A DNA stretch of 64,000 nucleotides from Streptomyces sp. PR69 (GCF_026420845.1 NZ_JAOWCB010000022.1:1-64000), one strand, 5' to 3'. Positions 49,240 through 58,594 are shown, counted from the stretch's first letter. Numbers and translations are program-made. The notes: generated by a model not told the origin, from the letters alone.

Positions 49240-50409
49240 TCAGGCCGAGCGGCGGAAGCCGATGGTGGGGACCGCCCGGCGCAGCGGCCAGGGCCGGGCG
49301 GGGGCCGGGAGCAGGGCCCGCAGGAAGGCGTAGCGGCGCAGCGCGGCCGGGTCCTGGTCGGGGACGTCCTGGACATGGCTCCACCAGGCCGCGATCTCGG
49401 ACCAGCCGGGTGCGGAGAGTGACCCGCCGAACTCCTGGACCGACAGCGCGGCGGTCAGCCCGGCGAAGGCGAGCCGGTCGGCGAGCGGCCAGCCCGCGAG
49501 GGTGCCGGTGACGAATCCGGCGACGAAGACGTCGCCCGCGCCGGTCGGGTCCAGGGCCTCCACCGCGATGGCGGGGACCTGGGCGCTCTCGCCGGTCGCT
49601 CCGTCCACCGCGTACGCGCCCTTGGCGCCGAGTGTGACCACGGCGACGGGGACCCGTTCGGCCAGGGCGTGCGCGGCGGCCAGGGGGCACTCGGTGCGTG
49701 TGTAGCGCATCGCCTCCTCCGCGTTGGGCAGGAACGCCTCGCAGTGTTCGAGGTCGGCGAGGTCGTCCGGGTCCCAGCGGCCGGTGTCGTCCCAGCCGAC
49801 GTCGGCGAAGATCCTCGCCCCCTTGCGGGCGGCCTGGGAGATCCATTCGGCGCGCCCGGGGGCGAGCGAGGCGATCGCTGCGCGGGCGCGCGGCGGGCAG
49901 TCGGGGGCGGGCTCGGGGGGCGGCGCCTCATGGCCGTGGGAGACCATCGTGCGCTCTCCCTCGTACGCCATGGAGACGGTGACCGGGGAGTGCCAGCCGG
50001 GGACGGTGCGGGAGAGGGAGAGGTCGATGCCCTCGCCCTGCTCCAGGGCGTCCCAGCAGTATTCGCCGTAGTGGTCGTCGCCGAAGGCCGCGGCCAGGGA
50101 GGTGCGCAGGCCGAGGCGGGCGAGCGCCGTGGCCATGTTGGCGACGCCGCCGGGGCTGGAGCCCATGCCGCGCGCCCAGGATTCGGTGCCGCGCACGGGT
50201 GCGCTGTCCAGTCCGGTGAAGATGATGTCCAGGAAGACGTTGCCGGTGAGGTAGACGTCGCAGGCCGGGTCGGCGGGCGTCCGCAGGGCGGCCAGCGGGT
50301 CCAGGCAGCCGGGGCGGCCCACGGGCGTCAGATGCTCCCGGCCCCCGAGCTCCGCCCGGCCCCTGGGGTCCACCCGGTCTCCCGGCTGCTCTCCGTGGTG
50401 AGTGGTCAC
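49240..50409 (-). CDS. PfkB-family carbohydrate kinase
   Basis: A 389-residue sugar/nucleoside kinase. YLTGNVFLDIIFTGL opens the fold, SSPGGVANMATALARLG is PfkB signature 1, AFLPNAEEAMRYT lines the nucleotide site, and ALDPTGAGDVFVAGFVTG is signature 2 with the catalytic Asp. About 45 N-terminal residues precede the domain and may be partly untranslated; GTG 50409 has GGAG 8 nt upstream. The substrate is unknown (ribokinase/fructokinase-like). Confidence 0.88.
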   Translation of the reverse strand: MTTHHGEQPGDRVDPRGRAELGGREHLTPVGRPGCLDPLAALRTPADPACDVYLTGNVFLDIIFTGLDSAPVRGTESWARGMGSSPGGVANMATALARLGLRTSLAAAFGDDHYGEYCWDALEQGEGIDLSLSRTVPGWHSPVTVSMAYEGERTMVSHGHEAPPPEPAPDCPPRARAAIASLAPGRAEWISQAARKGARIFADVGWDDTGRWDPDDLADLEHCEAFLPNAEEAMRYTRTECPLAAAHALAERVPVAVVTLGAKGAYAVDGATGESAQVPAIAVEALDPTGAGDVFVAGFVTGTLAGWPLADRLAFAGLTAALSVQEFGGSLSAPGWSEIAAWWSHVQDVPDQDPAALRRYAFLRALLPAPARPWPLRRAVPTIGFRRSA

Positions 50410-50548
50410 CGTACGCGCTCCAGAAAAGTGGTGCAGATCAGGCCAGTGTGCCCGATCGGGGGCCCTGCGGTCCTGTGATGCAGCGGATGCAGGGGCACGG
50501 ACCGTCGACGGCGGGTCGCCGCGGGCCGTCGCGGGCCGTCGCGGGCCG

Positions 50549-51454
50549 TCAGACCCGCTTGGGCACGGGGATGCGCGTCAGATCCCTGGCGACGGTCAGC
50601 TCGCCGTCGAACCCGGCGGCGCGGGCCTGACGGGCGAACTCCTCGGGGTCGCTGTAGCGCTGCGAGAAGTGGGTGAGCACAAGATGGCGCACGCGTGCGT
50701 CGCGGGCGGCCATGGCGGCCTGTCCGGCGGTCAGATGGCCGTGCTCCGCGGCCAGTTGCCCGTCCTCGTCGAGGAACGTCGACTCGATGACGAGCATGTC
50801 GCAGCCTTCCGCGAGGGCGTGGACGCCGTCGCACAGCCGGGTGTCCATCACGAAGGCGAACCGCTGGCCCCTGCGGAACTCGCTGACGTCGTCCAGGGTG
50901 ACGCCCCGCAGCTCCCCTTCACGCTGGAGCCGTCCCACATCCGGGCCCGCGATGCCGTGCTCCGCGAGCCTCTCGGGGAGCATGCGGCGGCCGTCGGGCT
51001 CGATCAGCTTGTATCCGTACGACTCGACGGGGTGGGAGAGCCTGCGCGCCTCAAGGGTGTACGGGGCGGTGGCGACGAGCACCCCGTCGGCGGCGACGGG
51101 AGCCTGGCTCAGCCGCACGGTCTCGCGGTAGGCGGTGGCGTACCGCAGCCGGTCGAAGAAGCGCTGTCCGCTCGCCGGGTAGTGGGCGGCGATCTCGTGC
51201 GGGACCCGGTCGAGGTTGATGCGCTGGATCACGCCGGCGAGGCCGAGGGAGTGGTCGCCGTGGAAGTGCGTGACGCAGATCCGGTTGATGTCGTGCGCGG
51301 CGACCCCGGCCCGCAGCATCTGGCGCTGGGTGCCCTCGCCGGGGTCGAAGAGGATGCCTTCGCCGTCCCAGCGGAGCAGATAGCCGTTGTGGTTGCGGTG
51401 GCGGGTGGGCACCTGGCTGGCGGTGCCCAGGACGACCAGTTCTCGTACGGACAA
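50549..51454 (-). CDS. rnz: ribonuclease Z
   Basis: A 301-residue metallo-beta-lactamase-fold endonuclease that trims tRNA 3' trailers. ELVVLGTASQVPTRHRNHNG and LLFDPGEG-like ILFDPGEGTQRQM open the fold. ICVTHFHGDHSLG has the HxHxDH zinc site, and VMDTRLCDGV with VLTHFSQRY complete it. I see no ATG in position; TTG 51454 gives the usual LSVRELVVLG start, 10 nt past the HIT stop, so translation may couple to it. Confidence 0.94.
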   Translation of the reverse strand: MSVRELVVLGTASQVPTRHRNHNGYLLRWDGEGILFDPGEGTQRQMLRAGVAAHDINRICVTHFHGDHSLGLAGVIQRINLDRVPHEIAAHYPASGQRFFDRLRYATAYRETVRLSQAPVAADGVLVATAPYTLEARRLSHPVESYGYKLIEPDGRRMLPERLAEHGIAGPDVGRLQREGELRGVTLDDVSEFRRGQRFAFVMDTRLCDGVHALAEGCDMLVIESTFLDEDGQLAAEHGHLTAGQAAMAARDARVRHLVLTHFSQRYSDPEEFARQARAAGFDGELTVARDLTRIPVPKRV

Positions 51455-51464
51455 TGCGGGCCGC

Positions 51465-51824
51465 TTATCCAGGAGGCCACTCGAGGCCGCGGCCGCCGAG
51501 GAGGTGGGCGTGCGCGTGGAACACGGTCTGGCCTGCGCCGCTGCCGGTGTTGAAGACAATCCGGTAGCCGACTCCGTCGACCTTCTCCTCCGCGGCCACC
51601 TCACCGGCCTCACGCAGCACATCGGCGGCGAGCTGCGGTGCGGCGGAGGCGAGGGACGCGGCGTCGGCGTAGTGCGCCTTGGGGATGACGAGGATGTGAG
51701 TGGGGGCCTGCGGGTTGATGTCGCGGAACGCGACGGTCGTCTCGGTGTCCTTGACGATGGTGGCGGGCACCTCCCCCGCGACGATCTTGCAGAACAGGCA
51801 GTCCGCCTGCGGCTCTCCCGCCAT
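51465..51824 (-). CDS. HIT-family nucleotide hydrolase
   Basis: A 119-residue histidine-triad protein, probably an AMP-lysine or dinucleotide hydrolase. DCLFCKIVAGEVPATIV and PTHILVIPKAHY open it, and TVFHAHAHLLGGRGL has the HxHxHxx catalytic triad. GAGGAGG lies 9 nt before ATG 51824. A longer open frame upstream is repeat-region shadow. It probably shares a transcript with rnz. Confidence 0.95.
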   Translation of the reverse strand: MAGEPQADCLFCKIVAGEVPATIVKDTETTVAFRDINPQAPTHILVIPKAHYADAASLASAAPQLAADVLREAGEVAAEEKVDGVGYRIVFNTGSGAGQTVFHAHAHLLGGRGLEWPPG

Positions 51825-51879
51825 GGTGGGGATCCTCCTCGCGTAGGTCTTCGGCCCCTGCATCGTATCGGGGCCGATC

Positions 51880-52210
51880 GGCGCTCCGTGCCGCGCCGTT
51901 CCCCGGCCGCGGCCCCGGGAATGGACAGGCGTGTGGACCGCCGTGGCCGCCGGCGCCGAGCCTTCGGCGCTCCGTGCCGCATTGCTGCCGGCCGCTCGCG
52001 GCCCAAGGTGTGGCCACCTGTCCACGCCCAGGCGACACCAAGCCGCCACGAACCAACCGCCGCGCCCCTTCCAGCGCTCCGCGGCCCAGCGCATGGACAC
52101 CCTTGTCCACACCGGCACCCCGCCGAGGCTTCTGCGCTCCGTGCCGCGCCGCGCCGCTTCCGGCCGCGCCGCGGCCCAGGCCATGGACCGCCGTGGCCGC
52201 CGGGGGCACA
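51880..52210. repeat. degenerate repeat cluster in a 500-bp gene-free gap
   Basis: Four imperfect units begin with GCGCTCCGTGCCGC-like sequence at 51881, 51967, about 52072 (GCGCTCCGCGGCC) and 52133. They contain recurring CGGCCGCG/GCGGCCCAGG and ATGGAC...CCGCCGTGGCCGCCGG blocks. The gap between the HIT gene and the tricorn gene (51825-52320) holds no convincing gene; long frames across it are shadows. Confidence 0.7.
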
Positions 52211-52320
52211 GTCTGCAAGCCCCCGGAAGGGCCCCGCAGAGCTGCGGCGCGAAGCTGCCGCTGGGCGGGGGTGCGGGGCGGCAGCCCCGTATGCGTCCCT
52301 CCCCCCCCAGGGGCGGAGGG

Positions 52321-55300
52321 CTACGGCAGGGGCGGGAGCTCCGGTGGGGATTTGGCCGGGTGGGCGGCGAGGGCCGCGAGGGCCATGCGGACCGCCTCGT
52401 CCAACTGGGGGTCGCGGCCCGCGACATGGTCCTGCGGGGCGGCGACGACCTCGACGTCCGGGTCAACGCCGTGGTTCTCCACGCCCCACCCGGAACCCTC
52501 CAGCCAGAAGGCGTACTTGGGCTGGGTGACCAGCGTGCCGTCCACCAGGCGGTAGCGGCTGTCGATGCCGATGACGCCGCCCCAGGTGCGTACGCCGACG
52601 ACCGGCCCGATGCCAAGCGCCTTGATCGCCGCGTTGACGATGTCGCCGTCCGAGCCGGAGAACTCGTTCGCGACGGCCACGACGGGCCCGCGCGGCGCGT
52701 CCTGTGGATAGCTGAAGGGCCGCATGCCGCGCGGCGCGTCCCAGCCGACGACGCGGCGGGCGAGCTTCTCGACGACGAGCTGCGAGGTGTGGCCGCCGCG
52801 GTTCTCCCGCACGTCGACGATCAGCCCTTCCCGCGCCACCTCGATCCGCAGGTCGCGGTGGATCTGCGCCCACCCGGGGGCCTGCATGTCCGGCACGTGC
52901 AGATAGCCGAGGCGGCCGGCGGACTTCTCGTGCACATAGGCCCGCCGGTCGGCCACCCAGGCGTGGTACCGCAGCGGTTCCTCGTCGGCGAGCGGCACGA
53001 CGACGGCGTGCCGCAGTTCGCCGCCGCCGGCCGGGGAGACGGTGAGCTCCACCGGCTTGCCTGCGGAGCCGACGAGCAGCGGCCCCGGCCCGGCGGTGCG
53101 GTCGACCGGGACGCCGTCCACCGCGACGATCGCATCCCCCGCGCGCACCGCGACGCCCGGCGCGGCGAGCGGCGAGCGCGCGTGCGGGTCGGACGTCTCG
53201 GAGGGCAGGACCCGGTCGACGCGCCAGAGCCCGTCCTCCCCGCGGGAGACGTCCGCGCCGAGGAGCCCCTGTCTGCCCGCTCGGTCCCCGCCCCACACAC
53301 GCGGGGTGACATACGCGTGGGAGGTGCCCAGTTCGCCCTGCACCTCCCACAGGACGTCGATCAGGTCGTCGTGGGTGGCGATGCGTCCGAGCAGGGGCCG
53401 GTAGCGGTCCAGTACGCCGTCCCAGTCGACTCCGCCCAGGTCGGCGCGCCAGAAGTTGTCCCGCATCAGCCGTCCGGCCTCGTCGTACATCTGCCGCCAC
53501 TCGGCGGCCGGGTCGAGCGTGCTGCGCACCCGGGTCAGATCGACGGTGATATGCGTGTCGCCGTCCTCGTCGCGTGCGGCCCTGCGGTCGCTGGGGACGA
53601 CCTTGAGCTTGCCGTCGGTGTGCAGGAGCACCCGCTTGCCGTCGCCGCTGACGCTGAAGTGGGAGGCGTCGGAGGCCAGTTCCTCGACGTCCTGCCGGAC
53701 GAGGTCGTACCGCTCCAGCACGGTGTTCGGCCCGGGGTCGTCGGGGGTGGCGCGCGTCGCGCCGAGGACGCCGCGCAGCGGGTGGCGGAGCCACAGCAGC
53801 CCGTCCTTGGCGGCGCGCAGCGTCGAGTAGCGGGCGGCTTCGACGGGGAACGGCACGATGCGGTCGGCGAGTCCGTCGAAGTCGACGCGGGTGGCGGGCG
53901 CGGACGTGACGCCGCCGCCGTTCTCGCCGCCGGTGCCGGTGCCAGGGTCGGCGCCGGGGCCGCCGCGGGCTCCGCCGTCGTCCGCCCCATCGGCCGGGGC
54001 GTCGGCCTGAGCCGCCTTCTCGGGGGTGTCGCCGTCGAAGGCGCGGCCGTGCCGCTGCGGCCCGAACGGCGAGGGCGTGGCCGCCGCCAGCGTGATCAGG
54101 TGCGGGCGGCAGCCGCCGACGAAGGCGAGGTCGAAGACATGTGTGTCATAGACGGGGTCGAAGGCCCGTTCCGACAGGAAGGCGAGGTGCTTGCCGTCGA
54201 GGGTGAAGGCCGGCTGGAAGTCGGCGAAGCGCAGCGGCGTCGCCTCGCAGACGCCCAGATCCGCGGTGTTGGCGAGTCGGATCTGGCGCAGCGGGGAGGG
54301 GCCGGGGTGCGACCAGGCCAGCCAGGCGGAGTCCGGCGAGAACGCCAGTCCGTTCGCCTCCCCGTGCTCGCTGCGGTCGACTTCGCGCACCTCGCCCGTC
54401 TCCCGCTCCACGAGCAGCACGCGCCCGTCGTGGGAGGCGACGGCGGCATGGCGGCCGTCGGGCGACATCGCCAGGCTCAGCACACGGCCGAGGCGGCCCG
54501 CCGCGAGCCTGCGCGGCGTCGCGCCGGGGGCGACTCCGGTCGCGGGGGCGAATTCGAGGGCGTCCTCCCCTTCGGCGTCGGTCACCCAGACGACGTGTTC
54601 GTCGCCGCCCGCGCGGAAGGTGCGCGGCAGCCTGCCCCGTACTCCGGGCCGGACGGCGAGGGCCCGCGCCGGGCCTTCGCGGTGGGTGACCCAGTGGATG
54701 GCGCCGCGGATCTCCACCGCGCTGCCCCGGCCGGTGTGGTCGGGGGAGGCCGCGCCGAGGTGGTGCTCCGCCCGGATGGGCCGGGGGCGCAGATCGATGC
54801 GCTGACCGCCGAGCCGTACGGGGATCCGGGAGGGCGCGGCGCCGAGGTTGTCGAGGCTGTCGGGGCCGTCGGGGCCGTCGGGGCTGTCGGGGCTGTCGAG
54901 GCTGTCGAGCAGCCAGAGTTCACCGGCCGCGCAGTACACGACGCGGCGGCCGTCCGTGGCGGCGTGGCGGGCGTAGTGGCCGCCGAGTGGGGTGTGGCGG
55001 CGCAGCCGCGAGCCGTCGGGCAGGGAGGAGTACACCGCTCCGACGCCTTCGTGGTCGGAGAGGAAGGCTATGCGGTCGCCGACCCAGAGGGGGTACTCGA
55101 TATTGCCGTCGAGCCGCTCGTGCACGCGCGCGTACGTCACTTCGCGGCCACCGTCGGCAGCGGCGTCGGCATCGGCGTCGGCGTCGGGCGGTTCCTGCAG
55201 CCAGAGTTTGCCGGCCGTGCCGCCCCGGTACCGCTTCCAGTAGGCCGCCTCCCGGCCCATCGTGACCGACAGCAGCAACGTCCGCGGCCCGTACGCCACA

Positions 55301-55710
55301 TCGCCGACAGGCCCGTACGGCAGCTCCTCCGCGGGCCCGCCGTCCAGCGGCACCGCCCGTGCCCGGCTGCGGCGCAGGGACGCCTGCCCATGGGTGGTGA
55401 CGGCGAGGACGCGGCCGTCGGGGGTCCAGCCGCGGACGGAGGTCTTCCAACTGCCCCAGTACGTCAGCCGGGTGGAGGGGCCGCCGTCGAGCGGGGCGAC
55501 ATGCACCTCGGGGGCGCCGTCGCGGTAGGACGTCCAGGCGACGTGTCTGCCGTCGGGCGAGATCCTGGGATGGTTTACGGGCATGTTGTCCGCGCTCACG
55601 CGCCATGCGCGGCCGCCGTCGAGCGGTGCCGCCCAGACGTCGTCCTCCGCGGTGAAGACGGCCGACTCGCCGTGGAGATGCGGGTACCGGAGGTAGCCAG
55701 GGTGCGTCAC
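52321..55710 (-). CDS. tricorn-type S41 protease
   Basis: A 1129-residue tricorn-core homologue. An N-terminal six-bladed propeller (RYPHLHGESAVFTAEDDVWAAP, NHPRISPDGRHVAWTSYRDG) and a seven-bladed propeller (LSLAMSPDGRHAAVASHDG, GLAFSPDSAWLAWSHPG) precede a PDZ domain (RAGDAIVAVDGVPVD). The S41 catalytic domain has VDVRENRGGHTSQLVVEKLA and the nucleophile Ser in NEFSGSDGDIVNAAIKALG. It would degrade peptides released by the proteasome or other proteases. A short SPDSPDGPDGPDSLD run near residue 280 comes from a tandem repeat. GTG 55710 is 6 nt past TAGGGT (leaderless). Confidence 0.95.
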   Translation of the reverse strand: MTHPGYLRYPHLHGESAVFTAEDDVWAAPLDGGRAWRVSADNMPVNHPRISPDGRHVAWTSYRDGAPEVHVAPLDGGPSTRLTYWGSWKTSVRGWTPDGRVLAVTTHGQASLRRSRARAVPLDGGPAEELPYGPVGDVAYGPRTLLLSVTMGREAAYWKRYRGGTAGKLWLQEPPDADADADAAADGGREVTYARVHERLDGNIEYPLWVGDRIAFLSDHEGVGAVYSSLPDGSRLRRHTPLGGHYARHAATDGRRVVYCAAGELWLLDSLDSPDSPDGPDGPDSLDNLGAAPSRIPVRLGGQRIDLRPRPIRAEHHLGAASPDHTGRGSAVEIRGAIHWVTHREGPARALAVRPGVRGRLPRTFRAGGDEHVVWVTDAEGEDALEFAPATGVAPGATPRRLAAGRLGRVLSLAMSPDGRHAAVASHDGRVLLVERETGEVREVDRSEHGEANGLAFSPDSAWLAWSHPGPSPLRQIRLANTADLGVCEATPLRFADFQPAFTLDGKHLAFLSERAFDPVYDTHVFDLAFVGGCRPHLITLAAATPSPFGPQRHGRAFDGDTPEKAAQADAPADGADDGGARGGPGADPGTGTGGENGGGVTSAPATRVDFDGLADRIVPFPVEAARYSTLRAAKDGLLWLRHPLRGVLGATRATPDDPGPNTVLERYDLVRQDVEELASDASHFSVSGDGKRVLLHTDGKLKVVPSDRRAARDEDGDTHITVDLTRVRSTLDPAAEWRQMYDEAGRLMRDNFWRADLGGVDWDGVLDRYRPLLGRIATHDDLIDVLWEVQGELGTSHAYVTPRVWGGDRAGRQGLLGADVSRGEDGLWRVDRVLPSETSDPHARSPLAAPGVAVRAGDAIVAVDGVPVDRTAGPGPLLVGSAGKPVELTVSPAGGGELRHAVVVPLADEEPLRYHAWVADRRAYVHEKSAGRLGYLHVPDMQAPGWAQIHRDLRIEVAREGLIVDVRENRGGHTSQLVVEKLARRVVGWDAPRGMRPFSYPQDAPRGPVVAVANEFSGSDGDIVNAAIKALGIGPVVGVRTWGGVIGIDSRYRLVDGTLVTQPKYAFWLEGSGWGVENHGVDPDVEVVAAPQDHVAGRDPQLDEAVRMALAALAAHPAKSPPELPPLP

Positions 55711-55716
55711 AGGGTC

Positions 55717-55722
55717 ACCCTA
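55717..55722 (-). promoter_or_regulatory. leaderless -10 box of the tricorn protease gene
   Basis: TAGGGT on the minus strand ends 6 nt before GTG 55710, without a ribosome-binding site. Confidence 0.5.
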
Positions 55723-55742
55723 GGCATCGGAGGGCCACGCGG

Positions 55743-56381
55743 TCAGGCGTTTGGATCACTTGGCCGGAGACCGCCGACGAGGGTGGGCGTCGGGGCGGTG
55801 TCCGGGGTGACGGTCACGGTGACCGTGACGGCCGGGGTCGGGGGCGGCGGGGGTGTGGGCGTCGGGGTCGGGGCTGGCGTCACGGTCGTGGTGACCGTGG
55901 ACGGAGGCCGCGTCGGCCGGGGGTCCGGCGGTGGCGGGGTCACCGTCGCCGTGGCCGTGGCCGTCGGCTGTGCGCCGCAGTCGCCGAGCATGGTGGCCTC
56001 GAAGACGGTCTTGCGGTCCACCTTGGCCATCAGATCGCCATGGACGCACCGCCCTTCGATCTCCCGGGTCACCTTTCCGGTGATCGTGATCCGCTGCCCG
56101 GAACCAGTCTCGCCGCGGCAGTCGACGGTCACCGGCACGGGAGGCGAAGCCGAGGGGGCGGCGCTGCCGATGATGCCTGGACGCGCCTTTCCCGTGCAGC
56201 TCAGCCAGCGCACGTCGAAGCGCAGTCGCTCCAGGGTGCTGGTCGCGGTCTTGTCGGTGGTGACGGCCGCGGCGACGGCGCTCAGCCCGCCGGAGGAGGC
56301 CGGCTCGCACCCCGTCGCGGCGATCCCGGCCACCGCCGCGGCGACGCCGATCGCGACGCGTCGTCCTGTCGAGGACCCCAT
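55743..56381 (-). CDS. secreted lipoprotein with Pro/Thr-rich tail
   Basis: A 212-residue lipoprotein. RRVAIGVAAAVAGIAATGC ends in a lipobox (AATGC). The middle domain (FDVRWLSCTGKARPGIIG, VTVDCRGETGSGQRITITGKVT, CVHGDLMAKVDRKTVFEATMLGDC) has four cysteines after the lipid one, probably disulfide-bonded. The last 75 residues are Pro/Thr/Val repeats such as TVTPAPTPTPTPPPPPTP, a wall-spanning spacer. Unusually, the low-complexity tail is at the C-terminus of a lipid-anchored protein. Function unknown. Confidence 0.75.
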   Translation of the reverse strand: MGSSTGRRVAIGVAAAVAGIAATGCEPASSGGLSAVAAAVTTDKTATSTLERLRFDVRWLSCTGKARPGIIGSAAPSASPPVPVTVDCRGETGSGQRITITGKVTREIEGRCVHGDLMAKVDRKTVFEATMLGDCGAQPTATATATVTPPPPDPRPTRPPSTVTTTVTPAPTPTPTPPPPPTPAVTVTVTVTPDTAPTPTLVGGLRPSDPNA

Positions 56382-56488
56382 GCACGGCAGGGTGCCAGGT
56401 GCCGGAGTGCGGGGAAAGCAGCCTTCGCGCCGTGTCCGGAGTGGCGCGGGGGCGCGGGGGCGCGAGCCAGGCAGCCGGCGGGCGCGGG

Positions 56489-57232
56489 TCAGGACCAGCG
56501 GCCCGTACGGCCGAGCAGCAGCGCCGTGGCGGCCGTTCCCGCCGTCGAGGTGCGCAGGACGGTGCGGCCCAGGCGGTACGGCTTCGCCCCCGCTTCCGCG
56601 AAGAGGGCCAACTCCTCGGGGGAAACGCCTCCTTCGGGTCCGACGACCAGCACGATCGAGCCCTCGGCGGGCAGTTCGGCGGCGGCCAGGGGCTGTGCGC
56701 CCTCCTCGTGGAGGACGGCCGCGAAGTCCGCGGCGGCGAGCAGCGCCGCGACCTGCTTGCTGCTCGCGGCGTCCGCGACCTCGGGGAAGCGGAGCCTGCG
56801 CGACTGCTTGCCCGCCTCACGCGCGGTGGTGCGCCACTTGGCCAGGGACTTGGCGCCGCGGTCGCCCTTCCACTGGGTGATGCAGCGGGCCGCCGACCAG
56901 GGCACGATCGCGTCCACGCCTGTCTCCGTCATGGTCTCGACGGCGAGTTCGCCGCGGTCGCCTTTGGGGAGGGCCTGGACGACGGTGATACGGGGCGCGG
57001 GCTCGGGCTCCTCGGGGAACTCGACGGGCTCCACGATCAGCCGGTCCTTGCCCTCGGTCCGCAGGACCCTCCCGGCCGCGCCATGGCCCCTGCCGTCCGT
57101 GAGCACGACATCCTCGCCCGGCTGGAGCCGCTTGACGGACACGGCGTGGCGTCCCTCGGGTCCGTCGAGGGTCAGAACCGAGCCCGGTCCCACCCCGGCG
57201 AGGGATTCGACGACGAAGACGGGCGCGGTCAT
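56489..57232 (-). CDS. rsmE: 16S rRNA m3U1498 methyltransferase
   Basis: A 247-residue SPOUT-fold RNA methyltransferase. An N-terminal PUA-like part (GPEGRHAVSVKRLQPGEDVVLTDG) precedes the knotted domain: ITVVQALPKGDRGELAVETMTETGV, TTAREAGKQSRRLRFPEV, VLVVGPEGGVSPEELALF and YRLGRTVLRTSTAGTAATALL, the SAM-binding knot. The stop of the upstream-encoded nitronate monooxygenase overlaps its ATG (ATGA). Confidence 0.96.
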   Translation of the reverse strand: MTAPVFVVESLAGVGPGSVLTLDGPEGRHAVSVKRLQPGEDVVLTDGRGHGAAGRVLRTEGKDRLIVEPVEFPEEPEPAPRITVVQALPKGDRGELAVETMTETGVDAIVPWSAARCITQWKGDRGAKSLAKWRTTAREAGKQSRRLRFPEVADAASSKQVAALLAAADFAAVLHEEGAQPLAAAELPAEGSIVLVVGPEGGVSPEELALFAEAGAKPYRLGRTVLRTSTAGTAATALLLGRTGRWS

Positions 57233-58350
57233 CGCGTCACGCTCCCAGCACTCCCAGCGCTCCCGGCGCTCACGCTGTCTGCGGCGCCGGGCTCAAGGCC
57301 GGCCCTGGCCGCCTCCGCCTCGGCGGCCAGCACGGCGACAAGCTCTCCCGCGGGCAGGGCACGGGCCAGCCGGTGCCCCTGTCCGGCCCACAGGGCCATG
57401 CCCTGAGGGTCGCCCGCCTTGGCGGCGGCCTTGCGCAGGCCACTGGTCAGATGGTGGATCTGCGGATAGGCGGCGGGGGCGTACGGGCCGTGCTCCCGCA
57501 TAAAGCGGTTCACCAGGCCCCGGGCCGGCCGTCCGGAGAACGCCCGGGTCAGCTCGGTGCGGACGAACAGCGGATCGGTCATGGCCTGCTTGTGCAGCGC
57601 GTGCGCCCCGGACTCAGGGCAGACGAGAAACGCGGTGCCCAGCTGCGCGGCGCTCGCGCCCGCGGCGAGGGCCGCGGCGATCTGGCCGCCGCGCATCAGC
57701 CCGCCGGCGGCGACGATCGGCAGCCGTACGGTCTCGCGGACCAGCGCGATCAGCGAGAGGAGCCCGAGGCCCGATCCGTCGGCGTCCGGGTCGTCCCGGT
57801 GCGTGCCCTGGTGCCCGCCCGCCTCGATGCCCTGCACGCACACGGCGGCCGCCCCCGCCTCCTCGGCGGCCAGCGCCTCCTCCGGGGTGGTCACGGTGAC
57901 GACGGTGAGCGTGCCGACCTTCGCGAACGCCTCAAACACCGTGGGAGTGGGGCAGCCGAAGGTGAACGACACCACGGCGACCGGATCGTCGAGGAGAACG
58001 GCCAGCTTGGCCTCGTACCCGTCGTCCGTGCCGCTGTCGGGGTCGCCCAGCTCTGTCTCGTACCAGGCGGACTCCCCGGCGAGCTGCTGCCGGTAGACGT
58101 CCACGGCGGCGGTGTCGGCGGTCGCGGGCTGCGGCATGAAGAGATTCACCCCGAAGGGGTGGCCGGTGAGCGCGCGGAGCTGTTTCACCTCTTGGTACAT
58201 GCCGTCCGCCGTCTTGTACCCGGCCGCGAGGAACCCCAGCCCGCCTGCCTCGGCCACGGCGGCGGCGAGCCGGGGACACGATGCGCCGCCGGCCATGGGG
58301 GCCTGCACGATCGGGAGCCGGCAGAGGGTGGTCAGTGCGGTGGACGACAT
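57229..58350 (-). CDS. nitronate monooxygenase (NPD family)
   Basis: A 373-residue FMN-dependent TIM-barrel enzyme that oxidises nitronates. LPIVQAPMAGGASCPRLAAAV and GLGFLAAGYKT begin the barrel. SFTFGCPTPTVFEAF, VCVQGIEAGGHQGTHRDD (catalytic His) and IVAAGGLMRGGQIAAALAAG with AAQLGTAFLVCPES bind FMN. It may be a 2-nitropropane dioxygenase-like detoxifier. The start MSSTALTTL (ATG 58350) is 7 nt after a CACGAT -10-like box; ATG 58359 is an alternative. A Ser/Ala/Gly tail ends the protein. Confidence 0.9.
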   Translation of the reverse strand: MSSTALTTLCRLPIVQAPMAGGASCPRLAAAVAEAGGLGFLAAGYKTADGMYQEVKQLRALTGHPFGVNLFMPQPATADTAAVDVYRQQLAGESAWYETELGDPDSGTDDGYEAKLAVLLDDPVAVVSFTFGCPTPTVFEAFAKVGTLTVVTVTTPEEALAAEEAGAAAVCVQGIEAGGHQGTHRDDPDADGSGLGLLSLIALVRETVRLPIVAAGGLMRGGQIAAALAAGASAAQLGTAFLVCPESGAHALHKQAMTDPLFVRTELTRAFSGRPARGLVNRFMREHGPYAPAAYPQIHHLTSGLRKAAAKAGDPQGMALWAGQGHRLARALPAGELVAVLAAEAEAARAGLEPGAADSVSAGSAGSAGSVTR

Positions 58351-58380
58351 GCCCAGCATCGTGCCACGTCCCGCTCTGTG

Positions 58381-58594
58381 CTGGGGCTCCGCCCCAGACC
58401 CCGTCTTCCGGGGGCTTAAGCCCCCGGACCCCCGCGCCTCAAACTCCCCCAGCTACCTCCCCCAGACTCCGTCCGGGGGTACCCCCACGGAGGTGCCCCC
58501 AGGGGTGCCCCCAGGCGAGGCTGATTTTGTCCTCAAGCGCCGGACCGGCTGGAAAATCCAGCCGGTTGGGGGAGCTTGAGGACACAGCCAAAGG
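58381..58594 (+). repeat. dispersed intergenic repeat, copy 2
   Basis: Inverted copy of the element at 41536-41715. From left to right: CCGGGGGCTTAAGCCCCCGG (58408-58427), CCCCCGCGCCTCAAACTCCC, CAGACTCCGTCCGGGGG, then GTCCTCAAGCGCCGGACCGG and a CTGGAAAATCCAG dyad, ending with GAGGACACAGCC next to the dnaJ stop. It fills the gap between dnaJ and the nitronate monooxygenase gene and contains extra CCCCCAGGGGTG units. Confidence 0.85.

Noticed and set aside
51931..56880. A 1649-codon plus-strand open frame
   Set aside because: It runs antisense to the tricorn protease, lipoprotein and part of rsmE, with repetitive Gly/Arg/Val-rich composition and no motif. It reflects GC-skewed codon positions.
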